Positions 50,588 through 60,583 of a DNA stretch of 64,000 bases are shown here, one piece after another (the stretch's first letter is position 1; every line of letters begins with the position of its first letter). The DNA comes from Tillus elongatus (lineage: Eukaryota > Arthropoda > Insecta > Coleoptera > Cleridae), in contig OZ023266.1 in assembly GCA_964006375.1 (NCBI GenBank), positions 13,652,565 through 13,716,564 of the forward strand, given 5' to 3'. The translations under genes were made by a program, and so were the position numbers. The notes under the pieces are model-generated. The model did no database searches and was not told the origin of the DNA. It saw only the letters and a program-made list of their open reading frames with translations.

Positions 50588-50958
50588 GAATGATATAATA
50601 CCAGTGATGTAATACCGGTTGTGCAATACCGGATGATGAAATACCAGATGATGCAATACCGGATGGTGCAATACTGGGCAATGCAATACCGGATGATGCA
50701 ATAGCGGATGATATAAAAGCGGATGATTCATTGCCGGATGATGCAATACCAGATGAAATACCAGATGATGCAATATCGGATGATGCAATACCGGGCAATG
50801 CAATACCAGATGATGCAATACCGGATGATATAATAGCGGATGATTCATTGCCGGATGATAAAATACCGGATGATGCAATACCGGATGATGCAATACCGGA
50901 TGATGCAATACCGGATGATGCAATACCGGATAATGTAACACCGGATGATGTAATACAC
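50588..50958. repeat. 15-bp minisatellite, about 24 units
   Basis: The unit is GATGATGCAATACCG with variants (GATATAATAGCG, GATTCATTGCCG, GGCAATGCAATACCG). Because 15 is a multiple of three, frames stay open on both strands: the plus frame from 50731 reads PDDAI repeats ending at 50979. There is no start context, domain or exon evidence, so I call it a repeat and not a gene. Confidence 0.92.
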
Positions 50959-51241
50959 GCACTTTCGTGTGTTCAATGAAGGCGCCTAACTAATTGTTGG
51001 GTTTATGTTGAAATCAACCATGGATTATTTCGCGTTATTTAAAAAAAATAGTGCTGCAAATTGAATGACAACTTCCACATAGCTGTGATAATGTATTTTC
51101 TTCAGAAATACATTCTCACGGAATGAATTTAGGCCCATGACTTGACCACAAAGGAAATATTTGTATTCCTATACACACAAACTCGTGAAACTTGTATTAT
51201 TCGAATTTTAATGAAAAAATATCATTTTCTTAAAAATCACC

Positions 51242-51597
51242 AGAGCCTCGGTGGTTCAAAGGTAAGAACGTGTGTCTCTGAACCGAAGGGTACTGGGTTC
51301 GATACCAGGGTTCTCCTTTAACTTTTTCAGTACATACTGTAACATTAACATCAATCGAGGTTCTGGAATTGTATTTGAGCAAGTTGAATGTCTGCACGTT
51401 CCGCCCTTCGGCGGACGCGTAAAGCCGTCGGTCCCGTGTCCATGCGATGTTGGGCACGTTAAAGATCCATACCCTCCTTACAGAAAGGCAGGGGTTCGGC
51501 AAAATTTCCAGGATGGTGAGGTGAACCTGCTTCCTGGCGTCGGTGATTGGTCATAGTCGCGAACATAGGCCGACGTTAAAGAAACAAAACACACACA
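51242..51597 (+). mobile_element. tRNA-derived SINE, full copy with 12-bp target duplication
   Basis: A 356-bp body between TTAAAAATCACC at 51230-51241 and 51598-51609. A box TGGTTCAAAGG, B box GGGTTCGATACC. The body landmarks are ATCAATCGAGGTTCTGGAAT, CATGCGATGTTGGGCACGTT and GGTTCGGCAAAATTTCCAGG. It ends GTTAAAGAAACAAAACAC. Same family as 29639-29996 (about 85-90 percent alike by eye). Confidence 0.93.
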
Positions 51598-51609
51598 TTA
51601 AAAATCACC

Positions 51610-51900
51610 CTTTATTTAGCGCCTACCCCCTGAAGCGATCTTATCCAAAAAACAATTCGAAGCGTTCCTTTGGCGGGTGCTAACTGGATACCAAATTTGA
51701 AGGTGATATATCAATTCGTTCAAAAGTTATTGCGACTATTAAGAGACAGACGTACATGCCAACAGACCGACAGACAAAAACAATTTCCTTCCAGAATCAA
51801 GTTTTCTATGTTTTGAGACTTTTTACACCGTTTTAATTTTAAAAATTCGAAATTTTTGTCAACAATATTCCACCCTCAAACATTCAACCCCTAATCCAAT
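51610..51900. repeat. Arm segment of the fold-back region
   Basis: Shares ACTGGATACCAAATTTGAAG, ACAGACGTACATGCC and TTTTGAGACTTTTTAC with 52380-52580 (+) and, inverted, with 53170-53430 and 54480-54740. No coding content. Confidence 0.7.
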
Positions 51901-51904
51901 TTTA

Positions 51905-52255
51905 GCATATAATACCAGATATGTAAGGCTAGGTGTATTCTCACCATAATTAGGACCGTAGACCGGTTTCGCACTAATTAGAGCTCGTCAGTACGGTAGC
52001 TCTAATTAGAGCGAAACCGGTCTACGGTTCTAATTGTGGTGAGAATGCATCTAACCTTACATGCTGTGTCCCTATATTGAGGAAGAATGGGACAGGGCTG
52101 ACAATTTACTAAATTGCTGGTTGTTGTATACAATCTCTATTTTTTAACATTGTGTGTTATTTGGAGCTGCCGTGACAACATACTACTTGGTTCCGAAACG
52201 AGATGGCGGCACGTGTTTCGTGTCTTACATCTCACTTAGAATACCAGATGTTTGA
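51905..52255. mobile_element. Penelope-type terminal region with a palindromic hammerhead pair
   Basis: 51921-52063 folds back on itself (ATGTAAGGCTAGGTGTATTC / GAATGCATCTAACCTTACAT), with a hammerhead in each arm. It is followed by ACAATTTACTAAATTGCTGG and TGTATACAATCTCTATTTTT, shared with 9205-9232 plus 10841-10900. Confidence 0.75.
51955..51997 (-). ncRNA. Hammerhead ribozyme, type 2
   Basis: ACCGTA / TACGGT stem I, CTGACGA, stem II GCTCT-AATT-AGTGC (one T-T mismatch), GAAA, CCGG, GTC. All core residues are present. The facing arm at 51999-52030 keeps stem II and GAAACCGGTC but lacks CTGACGA. Confidence 0.82.
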
Positions 52256-52259
52256 TGAA

Positions 52260-53150
52260 ATTAAAAGTTTTCTAATAAATAAACCCTAAACCGTTATATT
52301 ACTCGAGTTTTAACGAAAAAATGTCAATTTTCACCAAATCATCCCCCATTCATCCCCTACCCCCTACAGCGATTGTAGCCAAAAACAACTCGAACCGTTC
52401 GTTTGTAGAGTGCTAAATGAATACCAAATTTAAAGACGATATCTCAATTCGTTCTAAAATTTTCGTGGCTACAAACAGACAGACATGCAGACCGAAAGAC
52501 AAAAAAATAATGGTTCCCAAATCATGTTTTATATGTTTTGATACTTTTTACGATCTTTAAGCAAAAAATAATTAAAATTTTGGTTGCCGATGCGATACTT
52601 CTACACGTTGTGACGACGTGGAAGTAATATTTGAATTAACTGGACCCATATCTGAACTCATCAAAATTTGTGGGTTCACTTTGCGGATTTCTAAACTTTA
52701 CAAGGGTGTTCAAGGAGGGGAGGATAATGAGGGAGGGGGGTTGTCGGGATAACTGTTATAATTTGAACTGGATAGACATGGTAACGATCTAATTTAATAA
52801 TAAATGAATAAAGTCTCTAACAAAAAAAGTCTCTTAACAACTATCAAACTAAAGCTGCCATCAGCAAACTTGCGTATTGTTTATATAAACATGTGAAGTG
52901 ATGATGATTTCAATGGCAACGATTACAATATCTATCTGACCTACTTAACTACATAAAATTTACTCTAATTTATGGTAGCGAATTTTCATAGAAATGTTTT
53001 TATTATAAATTAAAATAATATTAAAATATATTTCCACGCCTAGGGACGCTCTCCCGGAAGCTTTCTGTTCCATGAACAAGGGATTTAACTTTCAATAATC
53101 CGTGGTTACTTTCAATACCCAAAATTTATTATTACTTCCACATCGTCACC
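52260..53150. other. Inner part of the fold-back region
   Basis: 52330-52580 is arm sequence (see the entry for 51610). 52640-53150 is unpaired loop sequence, including GGAGGGGAGGATAATGAGGG and AT-rich stretches. No gene. Confidence 0.45.
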
Positions 53151-53656
53151 TGTGGAAGTATCGCATCGACGACAAAATTTTCAATTTTTTTTTCGTTTAA
53201 ACGTCGTAAAAAGTATCAAAACATATAGAAAAAATGATTTGGGAACGACAATTTTTTTGTCTGTCGGTTTGTATGTTTGTTTCTAGCTACGATATATTTA
53301 GAACGAATTGAGATATCGTCTTCAAATTTGGTATACAGTTAGCACTCGACAAACTAGCACTTCGGATTGTTTTGGGTAACATCGCTTCAGGGGGTAGAGG
53401 ATGAATGTGGGGGTGATTTGGTGAAACTTGACATTTTTTCGTTAAAACTCGAGTAATATATCGTTTTAGGGTTTCATTGATTGTTGTTGCCCTGACTTGG
53501 TCAAACTGGTCCATACTACGTAGAGACTGCGAGACTACTTCTCTGGCTTCACTTTTGGGTTTTGTTTTTGCAAGTCAACGACGTAGTCAGCGCGTTCGCT
53601 AACTAGAACAAGAGGCCCTTCTGAATTCTAGATGTTCTAGGATGTTCATACACGTT

Positions 53657-53698
53657 TCTGTGACTGATTTCGCTGCTCTTGACAGCATCCTCAGACAG
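53657..53698 (-). ncRNA. Hammerhead-like motif, type 3
   Basis: TCTGT, CTGAGGA, one extra T, stem II GCTG...CAGC (TCAAGAG loop), GAAA, TCAG, GTC, then ACAGA, which pairs with TCTGT. CTGAGGA fits the CTGANGA core. The TCAG segment gives poor stem III pairing. Confidence 0.6.
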
Positions 53699-53899
53699 AT
53701 AAAAATTGAATTAATACGAAATCATGACAAAGTATTACAACTTTTTTGAAAAAATATTTAGATTTATTTTGTTTAATTTAATGAATTCCCCTTTCTTGGA
53801 TATTCTTCTTCCTAATTAGATAAATAAAAACAAAATAAATCTAAATATTTTTTCAAAAAAGATTTAATACGAAAATGAATTGATGTATGTCGATATTTT

Positions 53900-54002
<103 letters not shown>

Positions 54003-54199
54003 GCTTTGTTACTGTTATAGGTTAGTTATATCTTTATATTAAATATTGACATACATCACCTAGACATTTTGAAGACCTCATCCGTCATTTGTGTTTCATT
54101 TTAATTTTAAATTGTAAAGAATTTTTTGATCAAAACATATTAACATAGCAACAGATCTTTATTTGTAGTTTTCATGATTTCGTGTTGATTCAATTTTTA

Positions 54200-54242
54200 T
54201 CTATCTGAGGATACTGTCAAGTGCAGCGAAACCGGTTACAGA
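54200..54242 (+). ncRNA. Hammerhead-like motif, type 3, second copy
   Basis: CTGAGGA, stem II region ACTGTCAAGTGCAGC, GAAA, palindromic ACCGGT (stem III), cleavage triplet GTT, ACAGA. Stem I is damaged (TCTAT for TCTGT) and stem II has a mismatch. Confidence 0.55.
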
Positions 54243-55021
54243 AACGTTGCAGAACATCCTAGAACATCTAGAATTCAGAAAGGCCTCTTATTCCAGTTAG
54301 CTTACACGCTTTCTACGTCCTTCACTTATAGAAACCAAACCCAACAGTGAAGCCAGAGAAATAGTCTCCCAGTCTGTATGTAGTTTTAGGGTTTATTTAT
54401 CAGAACACTTTTAATTTCATCAAACATTCGGTATTCTGTGCTGAAATTAAATTAAGGGTTGAGTGTGTGGGGATAGAACATTGTTGACAAAAATTTCGAT
54501 TTTTTTGCGAAAACGGCGTAAAAAGGCTCAAAACACATTAGAAAACTTGAGGAGGAAAATCGTTTTGTCTGTCGATCTGTCGGTCGGGCGATCTGTCGTC
54601 ATCATGTACGTCTGTCAGTTAATAGGGGCATTAACTTTCGAGCGAATTGAGATATACTCTTCAAATCTGGTATCCAGTTAGCAGCCGACAAAGGAACCCT
54701 TCGAATTGTTTTTGGGTAAGATCGCTTCAGGGGGTAGGGGATAAATAAGGGGTGACTTGGTGAAAATTGACATTTTAAAAAATAAAACTCGAGTAATATA
54801 ACGTTTCAAACATTTATGAGTGCAGGAATATAAATATTTCTTTGTGGTCAAGTCATGGGCCCTACAATCATTCCATGAGAATGTCTTTCTGAAGAGAATA
54901 CATTATCACAGCTATGTGGAAGTTATGATTCAATTTGCAGCCATGTTTTAATTTGATGTGCGTCTACCAAAACTAGCGTTTCTAGATTTCACGAAAATTG
55001 AGTTGTTGCTATTTAAACACT

Positions 55022-55325
55022 CTGGACGCAGCAAGTGCGCAATGGTAGTGCATTTTCATAAAAATGTTTTTAATAGCAAATATGTTTTTTTAAGAAAGCA
55101 GGCATCAAATTTGGTTACCAGTATAATCTATATATTAGAAACAATATGCCATGTTTCATCAAAATAACTTTATTGTTTGAAAATGTACAAAAATTTCCGA
55201 AAGTAAACTTAAATTGTTCCAGAAAAAACTGGTTTTCTGGTCAACCTTATAGGTTAATAGCAAATTGATCCAAAATTTGAAGCATATAATGAAAATTCGC
55301 TACCATAACGCACTTGCTGCGTCCC
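55022..55325. mobile_element. MITE-1, intact 304-bp copy
   Basis: CTGGACGCAGCAAGTGCGCA at the left, CGCACTTGCTGCGTCCCG at the right, body as in the other copies. Family C in inverse orientation follows. Confidence 0.88.
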
Positions 55326-56143
55326 GAATTTCTTTTCTTACAAAGATGTATTATATTTCTATGGAAAATGCAAAAATGCAATAACATAGGGCGTGTTCGA
55401 TTAAAAAAAATTCACTAAAAAAAAAGAAGAAAATTTGAATCACCAACGACTTATGGGCCATCCTGTAATTGTGGAAATATTTTTTAAGATGTAGCTTAAG
55501 ACACCCTACAATTAATGTATACAACTTTTTTTCGTAACTTGCATAATAACGGATATATTGCGCTTTAATGATTTTTTACGAAAATTCGACAAAAATGATA
55601 TACCATTAAGCGATAAACTCTATAGCCAACACTACTGCTAAAGCATCAGAGAAACGGTCTATTTGAAATTAATTTTCTGGGAATATTTTAGTAAAATGAA
55701 GGACAATGACGATCGAAACTAAGAGTTCAGGCTTTGTAAAACATTATTCTTGAGACATTTTCCTTCCATAGATCATATTAGTTTCAGGTTCACTGCCTAA
55801 ATATTACCAATTTTGACGTTTTAAATCGCGACTTTGACGTTTTGAGGAAAACCCAAATTTATTTTTCTTTAAATGCCTGTAACTTTTTTGTCCTTTAACC
55901 TGCAGCGCTAAATTTTGGTAGGTAGCTTACCTATTATGATATAAACCCTTGTACCAAATTTCGTTGCCCTTGCTTTAATTCCAGAGATATAAATTTTTTT
56001 TCGAATGAAAACTCAAAATTGTCCCAAAAAACCTCGTCCGATTTTCCTGACTAACAAACTTATCCAAGCGATTTACAAAAGGAAGGTACGTGCCAAATTT
56101 TGTCAAACTCGACACATTATTTTTTGATTTATCGGTGTGATAC

Positions 56144-56218
<75 letters not shown>

Positions 56219-56402
56219 TAAACATATAAAAATTGAAACCGACCCCGGATATGGGTTCTAAGGGTCCTAGTTCGCGCTCATTTGCAAAAATTTTTTCAAA
56301 ATTCAAAAGTCGGGATCTCCCCATTAGTGAATTTTTTCTACGAAAATTCACTAAAAGTAAGTATATGAAAATTTGTTACCACAACCCACTTGCAGTGTCG
56401 AG
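55326..56402 (-). repeat. Family C, inverse copy ending in a MITE-1-like end
   Basis: Landmarks in reverse order (CGACTTATGGGCCATCCTG, TCGCGACTTTGACGTTTTGA, a (TA)n tract, CCCGGATATGGGTTCTAAG). It ends at 56371-56402 with TTGTTACCACAACCCACTTG CAGTGTCGAG, a diverged MITE-1 end. With 55022 this gives about 1.38 kb bounded by MITE-1 ends in inverted orientation. Confidence 0.75.
56151..56214. repeat. (TA)n tract inside family C
   Basis: About 32 TA units at the family's internal site. Confidence 0.96.
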
Positions 56403-57308
56403 ATTCTTCTTATGCCTAAAGAGTCACCTGTAACCTGAAAATGGCGCATTATCATGTAGATAATGTTAATTTATTTATTCCTTTGATTACAAGAGGACTC
56501 AAATATAACACAATTCAATACCACTAGCATATCAATATTTCATGCAGCCATCTAGAAAGATACCCGATAAATAAAGAACACATCAGCCATACGCCCATAA
56601 ATATTATTTCCATCTCCACCCTCCTGTTTCGATTAACAGTTGTTTTCCATCCTGAGCTCGCAACTCGATTACTAATATTTCTTAGCGGGCCTCATAGCAA
56701 TGATTAGTGATTAAAAGTTGTCAGATGGCGTGTCGACTGGCCATAGATCACTAGAGGGGGCCCGAGGGGCATCTGGCCTCAACCCGTCTCTGTAAATCAT
56801 TTGATCCATAACCTGTAATCACTACACATAAATACCCAACTATAGTTCTACTGCACGGCCACTACGTAAAACACTTGATTGATTTCTTAACGATCAATAA
56901 TAATTCTTTAGTTCTAAAATTAACTTCTGCACACCTGCGACTGTAGTGGTAGACGAAAGAAAACCCAGATAACTTTATTAATGAAGATATTAGATATTAT
57001 AACGAATCTGGGTTCATCTGTGGAAATTACCTTAAGTTATTTGGAAAGACCTACTGGTAAAATAATGAGATTAAGTAACACAAATAAAAATTTCAGTGTA
57101 ACTAATTCTTAGCATACAAAATAAAATGCATGGTACGCATCATGAGGAGATGCCCCATCTTGTTGGTACCCAGTATGATTCAGTAAATTCCTCTCTTGTT
57201 CATAAGCCGGAATCACCTGTATATTATATAGCGCTATATATACCGACTTTCCAAAAAATACGAACACTCAGTAAGAGTTGTCCAACTGCAACGAAATTTT
57301 CTATACTA
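56403..57308. other. Unclassified intergenic sequence
   Basis: AT-rich sequence, with no gene or repeat from elsewhere in the window recognisable. Confidence 0.35.
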
Positions 57309-58606
57309 ACGGGTGGGTCGTTTAAGATTTGAAATTTGAATCGGCTATATAAACTAATGAATATTTTTTCAAAGTTATGAGTTTATTAGAAAGATTGAAC
57401 CTTTCCATTTAGGAATGGAAGACAACATCATTCAAATGACTGCCACGGCTAGCCTTACAATACCCCATTCGATCAGTCCAATTTTTCAGTACATTTTCGA
57501 TTGTTTGGGCCTCCATTTCGTCAATGGCAACTTTGATTTCATGTTTCAAGTCGTCAATCGTCTCCGGGTGGTTAGCGTAACACGTGTCCTTAACGGCTGC
57601 CAACAAAAAAGGTCTAACGGAGTCAAATCGCAGCTTCGAGGTGGCCAATTGACATCAGCATTTCGGCTGATTATGCGATTTTCGGAAACAGTGCGCAAAA
57701 GATCGATTGTTACGTTGGCTGTGAGGCACGTTGCGCCGTCCTGTTGAAACCAAATCTCTTCTATGTCATACTCTTCAATTTTGGGAAACAAAAAAACTCT
57801 TAGCATGACGCGGTAGCGATCGCCATTCACCGTAATGGCGTTTCCTTGCTCATTTTCGAAGAAAAATGGCCCAATAATGCCGCCAGACCAAAATCCGCAC
57901 CAGACAGTCAATCGTTGTGGATGCATTGGTTCCTCCACGATGACGTGTGGATTTTTTGAGCCCCAGATACGACAATTTTGCTTATTGACGTATCTTCCGA
58001 GGTGGAAATGAGCTTTATCTGAAAAGATGATTTTTCGGTAAAAATGCTCATCTTCGATCAAGCGGTCTTCGACCCATTGAGCAAACCAAAAACGCATCGG
58101 ATGTTCATGCGGCTTTAGCTCTTGTACTAATTGAACTTTGTACGCATTCATACCGAGATCTTTATGCAACATTATTCTCAAAGAAGTGCGTGAAATGTTT
58201 AATTCTTGAGAACGATGACGAGTTGATGTTGATGGTCGTTCACGCACACTCTGAGCAACAGCAGCGATGTTTTCGGTTAAGCGCACTGGACGAGTACGTA
58301 CACGGGTTGTTTTATCCAACAACGATGCAGTTTCACGAACTCGCTTCACAAATTGATCCACAAACTGCGTTTTTGGCACATCCTTTTTGTCAAATTTTTT
58401 TCGTAAATTTCTTACAGTTTGAGTAGAAGACTCACCACTTTGGAAATAAGTGTTTAATATTTCCCAACTTTGTTCAAGTGAAAAGCGACCCATTTCATAA
58501 ATGTTAAACATAAAACTAACTTTCTGTCACATCGGTAATGTCATCAAACCTTCCAACCACAAAATAACCCATAGTTCAAATTCCAAACGTTAGATGGCCT
58601 ACCCTT
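57309..58606 (-). mobile_element. Mariner-like element, 1.30 kb, nearly intact
   Basis: TA at 57307-57308 and 58607-58608. The inverted repeats are about 30 bp (GGGTGGGTCGTTTAAGATTT left; inverse of GGGTAGGCCATCTAACGTTT right) and imperfect. One transposase gene fills the element, as in classical mariners of about 1.3 kb. Confidence 0.85.
57409..58511 (-). pseudogene. Mariner-like transposase, open except for one frameshift
   Basis: From 58511: MFNIYEMGRFSLEQSWEIL, helix-turn-helix DUF4817 block (RNLRKKFDKKDVPKTQFVDQ), NISRTSLRIMLHKDLGMNAY, first Asp in KIIFSDKAHFHLGRYVNKQN, RLTVWCGFWSGGIIGPFFFE, second Asp in IWFQQDGATCLTANV, third Asp in PPRSCDLTPLDLF (37 residues after the second by my count). 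The frame then slips in a T-run near 57640 and continues LLAAVKDTCYANHPETIDDL to KNWTDRMGYCKASRGSHLND and a stop at 57409. The homopolymer position means the shift could be real or a sequencing error. It is the youngest-looking DNA transposon here. The QDGATCLTA motif is Cys-Leu-Thr in place of the usual Ala/Pro-His. Confidence 0.9.
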
Positions 58607-58859
58607 TACTATGTTTTGTCTCTGATAAGAAATGATAACAATATGGAAAAAACTTTAACAGTCGTACACTTTTTTAAATTTTGCTTTATCAAAACATTAT
58701 CTTTTTAATTTGGGCGTCCTTCAGTTTGAAGCTATATTTCGTAGCAACTTGTCCTCCATTTATTAAGTCATCATGCCTACCCTGTTTATAGAAAAATTAT
58801 AAGAATTTAAGTGAACTTGAAAAGGGGGGCAATCAAACAATCCGACGACATAGACGACA

Positions 58860-59235
58860 GTGTGTCAACGGTGTGACAGTGTTGGTCTATGTGGCCTGAA
58901 GAAGGGATCCATACCCGTCGCCTTGGATCCGGACGACCTCGAGCAACTTCAGCACGGAAAGACTGTTATTTGAGGATTGCAAGACTGAGTAAGACTGAGT
59001 TTCCACAACACGGTCGATTGGAAATGCTTGGTTGGGAGTTTTACAGCAAAGAGTCTCTATGGCAACAATATATCGCAGAATACGGGCTTTTGGACTTCTT
59101 TCGTATATACCATTATTATTTCTCCACTGACACCTCGACATCATGCTGCTCGGCTTGAGTAGTGTAACGGCAGATCAAATTGGGATAGTGAATGGAATCG
59201 TGTTGTTTTCTCTGACGAGTCCCGATTCCGTCTTT

Positions 59236-59238
<3 letters not shown>
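58860..59238 (+). pseudogene. Tc1-like transposase fragment
   Basis: RRLGSGRPRATSARKDCYLR (Tc1 linker GRPR motif) at about 58910, then a decayed stretch, then WNRVVFSDESRFRLWD at 59185-59238 with the first catalytic Asp. The remainder is lost at a (TA)n tract and Penelope insertion. The last part is duplicated at 60012-60095. Confidence 0.8.

Positions 59239-59301
<63 letters not shown>
59239..59301. repeat. (TA)n tract at the Penelope 3' junction (copy 1)
   Basis: TA units lie between the Tc1 fragment and the Penelope end. Confidence 0.95.
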
Positions 59302-59305
<4 letters not shown>

Positions 59306-59422
59306 GGTAAGTACCTTCATTTTACAAGTGACTTGGATAACTAAGTGAAGATTGGAACCTGTGATGAGCACTGACAAGTACACTTTAAGAACTCGAATCA
59401 CCACAACACATTTAAAAAAAGA

Positions 59423-59463
59423 CCAGACGGTCGTTTCACTAACCAAGTTACCGTCATCAGAGG
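59423..59463 (-). ncRNA. Hammerhead-like motif, type 1 (Penelope 3' end, duplicate)
   Basis: TCCT, CTGATGA, extra C, GGTAAC / GTTAGT stem II with one mismatch, GAAA, CGACCG, GTC, TGG. Identical to the motif at 60292-60332. Confidence 0.6.
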
Positions 59464-60092
59464 ATGAAAAATTCTAACTATTGTAAAAACTAACATCACC
59501 TTATATACCAGATCTTAGGTAAAGGGACCAAACTGAGATGGGAAAATAAACGCAGGCAAATTCTGCAGTGTATTGTATTTTTATCGCGGAGGTCTGCACT
59601 GTCCCTACTAACTTATCTAAAATGTGTCCATCTATAGTAATTTTGGAAAGGCTCAACGACACCTAAATTAACATAGTTTTCTTTGTCGGAACTATCTGCA
59701 TTATTATGTTATCTCTAGGACGTGTTAAAAACGTGGGAATTTTTATTTAGCGAAGAATCGATCAGGTGGCTCGTAATCGGCGGTGGTCCCACGTTCATAC
59801 CATTTTTGTTGTAACTATATTTCGCAACATATATACTTTCGAAGAAATTTAGCTGTCTTGGTTGTCTAACATTTTTTATTTATTTCAGATTATCTTCATT
59901 AACGTGATGATTCTTATCCAAAATATGTCGGGCGACAGTAGATCTATCTATAGTATCGTAACGTAATTGGGCTAAGTGTTCTTTGAATCTAACTTCAATC
60001 GATCTTTTTGGTTGAGTAGTGTAACGGCAGATCAAATTGGGATAGTGAATGGAATCGTGTTGTTTTCTCTGACGAGTCCCGATTCCGTCTTT

Positions 60093-60095
<3 letters not shown>

Positions 60096-60158
<63 letters not shown>

Positions 60159-60171
60159 TATATATATATAA
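60096..60171. repeat. (TA)n tract at the Penelope 3' junction (copy 2)
   Basis: TA units with one GATA interruption; the duplicate of 59239-59301. Confidence 0.95.
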
Positions 60172-60291
60172 TTTGGTAAGTACCTTCATTTTACAAGTGA
60201 CTTGGATAACTAAGTGAAGATTGGAACCTGTGATGAGCACTGACAAGTACACTTAAAGAACTCGAATCACCACAACACATTTAAAAAAAGA

Positions 60292-60332
60292 CCAGACGGT
60301 CGTTTCACTAACCAAGTTACCGTCATCAGAGG
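60292..60332 (-). ncRNA. Hammerhead-like motif, type 1 (Penelope 3' end)
   Basis: The same elements as 59423-59463, downstream of the nuclease gene of the element above. This copy ties the ribozyme motif directly to a Penelope-like element. Confidence 0.65.
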
Positions 60333-60583
60333 ATGAAAAATTCTAACTATTGTAAAAACTAACATCACCTTATATACCAGATCTTAGGTAAAGGGACCAA
60401 ACTGAGATGGGAAAATAAACGCAGGCAAATTCTGCAGTGTATTGTATTTTTATCGCGGAGGTCTGCACTGTCCCTACTAACTTATCTAAAATGTGTCCAT
60501 CTATAGTAATTTTGGAAAGGTTCAACGACACCTAAATTAACATAGTTTTCTTTGTCGGAACTATCTGCATTATTATGTTATCT

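Noticed and set aside
50562..50979. A Pro-Asp-Asp repeat protein gene
   Set aside because: The 15-bp repeat keeps all frames open; no start context, splice sites or flanking coding sequence.
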